From: an uncultured Clostridia bacterium
Lineage (GTDB): Bacteria > Bacillota > Clostridia > TANB77 > RGIG9151
Direction of reading: 5' to 3'
Length of the DNA: 15,080 bases
Assembly: GCA_934500865.1 (NCBI GenBank)
Contig: CAKSUD010000040.1
Coordinates: 1 to 15,080, forward strand
Shown: one piece after another, positions 14,034 to 15,080 of the stretch
Position numbering within the stretch: position 1 is the stretch's first letter
Layout of the letters: every line of letters starts with the position of its first letter
Program-made: the position numbers and the translations under genes
Notes under the pieces: model-generated
Databases searched by the model: none
Told to the model about the DNA's origin: nothing
The model's input: only the letters and a program-made list of their open reading frames with translations

Positions 14034-15023
14034 TTAGGACAGGTAATAATCCAAGGCGGAAAGCAAGAAGTCTTGCACGGTTTTATCCTCGCAGGACGTC
14101 CTGGGAGTGAAGATTTCACCTATGTCACGCTTGAATAATACAAACTCTCCATCTTTTTGTAAGATGAACATCTTTTTTGTTAACAACATCTTGTGGTCGT
14201 ACACGAATTTTGTGAGAGGCACACCCTTTTCGTTTGTAACACCGTATCCGGTCTTTGTTTTTACAACAAAGAAAGGTAGACCTTTTTGAGCCGAGATGGA
14301 AAGATAATTCGAAAGAATTTTCTCTCCACTTAGAGTATACCAATCGCAAAGGTCTTTTCTGTGGACGTAAATTCCGATATTCTCAATAATATGGAAGCTG
14401 TCGACAAACTCATCAAAGAGTAAAGTGCCATCCGGGAGAAGCAGATTCTTTTTTTCTTCTCTAGTAACTTGTGCGACAAACTTGCGCAGGTTAGGTTCAT
14501 ACTTAAAGGGCATTGCGGTGTCAAACTTGTCGAACTTGACCTTACCAGTAATGTCATAGAAGGTGTGGCTGCCATTAATTCTTACAAGTATTGGTAGCTT
14601 TGCATAATGAGAAAAATGTGGGGCATATTCAAACTCCATAGGGGTACAAATTGTACCTGTACTGTCTGCATATCCCCATTTTTCGTTTATGCAAACTCCG
14701 ATTAGATTGTCATTTCCCATTTTCGTGCTTACATCGTCAAATTCTGTTGTGGAAAGGCTACCGTTTTCAAGCAAGAAACGCCATTTACCATTGATATTAA
14801 GACAAATGAAGTTAGGATTTCGATAGACAATCATATTATCTGTTGAGCCGGTGCGTATGGTGTGGAGAACTTTAGCAGACGAGGTACAGATTTTGCAGAA
14901 GTTTCCGCTCATCAGTGCAAAGAAATTATTCGGTAACTGAATGATTTCTTCGTAGGTGTCCGCGAGAATCGGGGTCGAATTTTCATCGACTAGTGTGTAA
15001 CGGGGTACGATTTCGAGTTTCAT
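14034..15023 (-). CDS. WG-repeat-like protein
   Basis: A 329-residue soluble protein without signal peptide or membrane segment. It contains degenerate WG repeats, seen as INEKWGYADSTGTICTPMEF, INGKWRFLLENGSL and KTGYGVTNEKGVPLTKF, spaced through the chain. This suggests a beta-propeller-like or solenoid fold used for binding; the exact role of WG-repeat proteins is generally unknown. The ATG at 15023 has a weak AAAGAGAG ribosome site; an ATG at 15065 would add 14 residues (EGRSHKCGRKRVI after Met) that do not look like the domain. Codon use differs from the neighbours: about half of its first 65 codons end in G or C, against about a quarter in a flhA sample. It is followed by a strong UUCG terminator. 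Transfer or selection for expression could explain the codon difference. Confidence 0.8.
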   Translation of the reverse strand: MKLEIVPRYTLVDENSTPILADTYEEIIQLPNNFFALMSGNFCKICTSSAKVLHTIRTGSTDNMIVYRNPNFICLNINGKWRFLLENGSLSTTEFDDVSTKMGNDNLIGVCINEKWGYADSTGTICTPMEFEYAPHFSHYAKLPILVRINGSHTFYDITGKVKFDKFDTAMPFKYEPNLRKFVAQVTREEKKNLLLPDGTLLFDEFVDSFHIIENIGIYVHRKDLCDWYTLSGEKILSNYLSISAQKGLPFFVVKTKTGYGVTNEKGVPLTKFVYDHKMLLTKKMFILQKDGEFVLFKRDIGEIFTPRTSCEDKTVQDFLLSALDYYLS

Positions 15024-15038
15024 AATTACTCTCTTTCT

Positions 15039-15052
15039 GCCACATTTGTGGC
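15039..15052 (-). promoter_or_regulatory. Small palindrome in leader of the WG-repeat gene
   Basis: GCCACA-tt-TGTGGC, a perfect 6-base inverted repeat 16 bases before the chosen start. It could be a leader hairpin or an operator half-site pair. Nothing in it identifies a regulator. Confidence 0.3.
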
Positions 15053-15059
15053 TACGTCC

Positions 15060-15080
15060 TTCCATATAAGCTATATGGAA
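15060..15080. repeat. Palindrome at window edge
   Basis: TTCCATATA (15060-15068) and TATATGGAA (15072-15080) form a perfect 9-base inverted repeat with a 3-base centre, reaching the last base of the window. It may extend further. No U-run follows on the minus strand, so it is more likely an operator or leader stem of the WG-repeat gene than a terminator. Confidence 0.4.

Overview
The window is low-GC DNA from a Gram-positive anaerobe, most likely a flagellated member of the Clostridia (Lachnospiraceae or a near relative). That placement is inference. It rests on AT-rich codon use, strong AGGAGG-type ribosome sites, MecA, a CwlD-type amidase, and a flhA-flhF-flhG-sigD-swrB-like gene order typical of Firmicutes. 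No rRNA or tRNA gene is present to settle it.

Layout. (1) Positions 1-762: mecA on the minus strand, with a terminator hairpin behind it and a consensus promoter in front. (2) 823-1497: a CwlD-like cell-wall amidase, divergent from mecA. (3) 1523-7441: a flagellar export, placement and regulation module: flhA, flhF, flhG, sigD, a small highly charged protein, and a SwrB/DUF6115-like membrane protein. It has a promoter overlapped by a palindrome ahead of flhA and an internal promoter ahead of sigD. fliPQR and flhB, which often precede flhA, and che genes, which often lie before sigD, are absent here. (4) 7442-8118: a 677-base stretch without annotated genes that is the most interesting part of the window. 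It holds a minus-strand 29-codon hydrophobic mini-gene with its own promoter, a sequestered perfect ribosome site and a terminator. A perfect-consensus promoter faces it from the other strand. The layout is that of a type I toxin-antitoxin locus. A second structured element and a tandem-hairpin terminator follow. (5) 8119-11468: a DnaJ-class co-chaperone without zinc finger, coupled to an 800-residue polytopic membrane protein. (6) 11550-12563: Sua5-type threonylcarbamoyl-AMP synthase (tRNA t6A). (7) 12596-12807: a large multi-branched palindromic element between convergent genes. (8) 12823-13956: a DacF/PBP5-type D-Ala-D-Ala carboxypeptidase (minus). (9) 14034-15023: a WG-repeat-like protein (minus) with more GC-rich codon use than its neighbours.

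How the genes fit together: FlhA is the core of the flagellar type III export gate. FlhF and FlhG are the GTPase/ATPase pair that sets flagellar position and number. SigD turns on late flagellar genes, and the SwrB-like protein probably promotes export. The remaining genes are cell-envelope and housekeeping functions without an obvious link to motility. Several starts have been moved downstream to the codon that follows the real Shine-Dalgarno sequence (mecA, cwlD, sigD, dnaJ, tsaC, WG gene).
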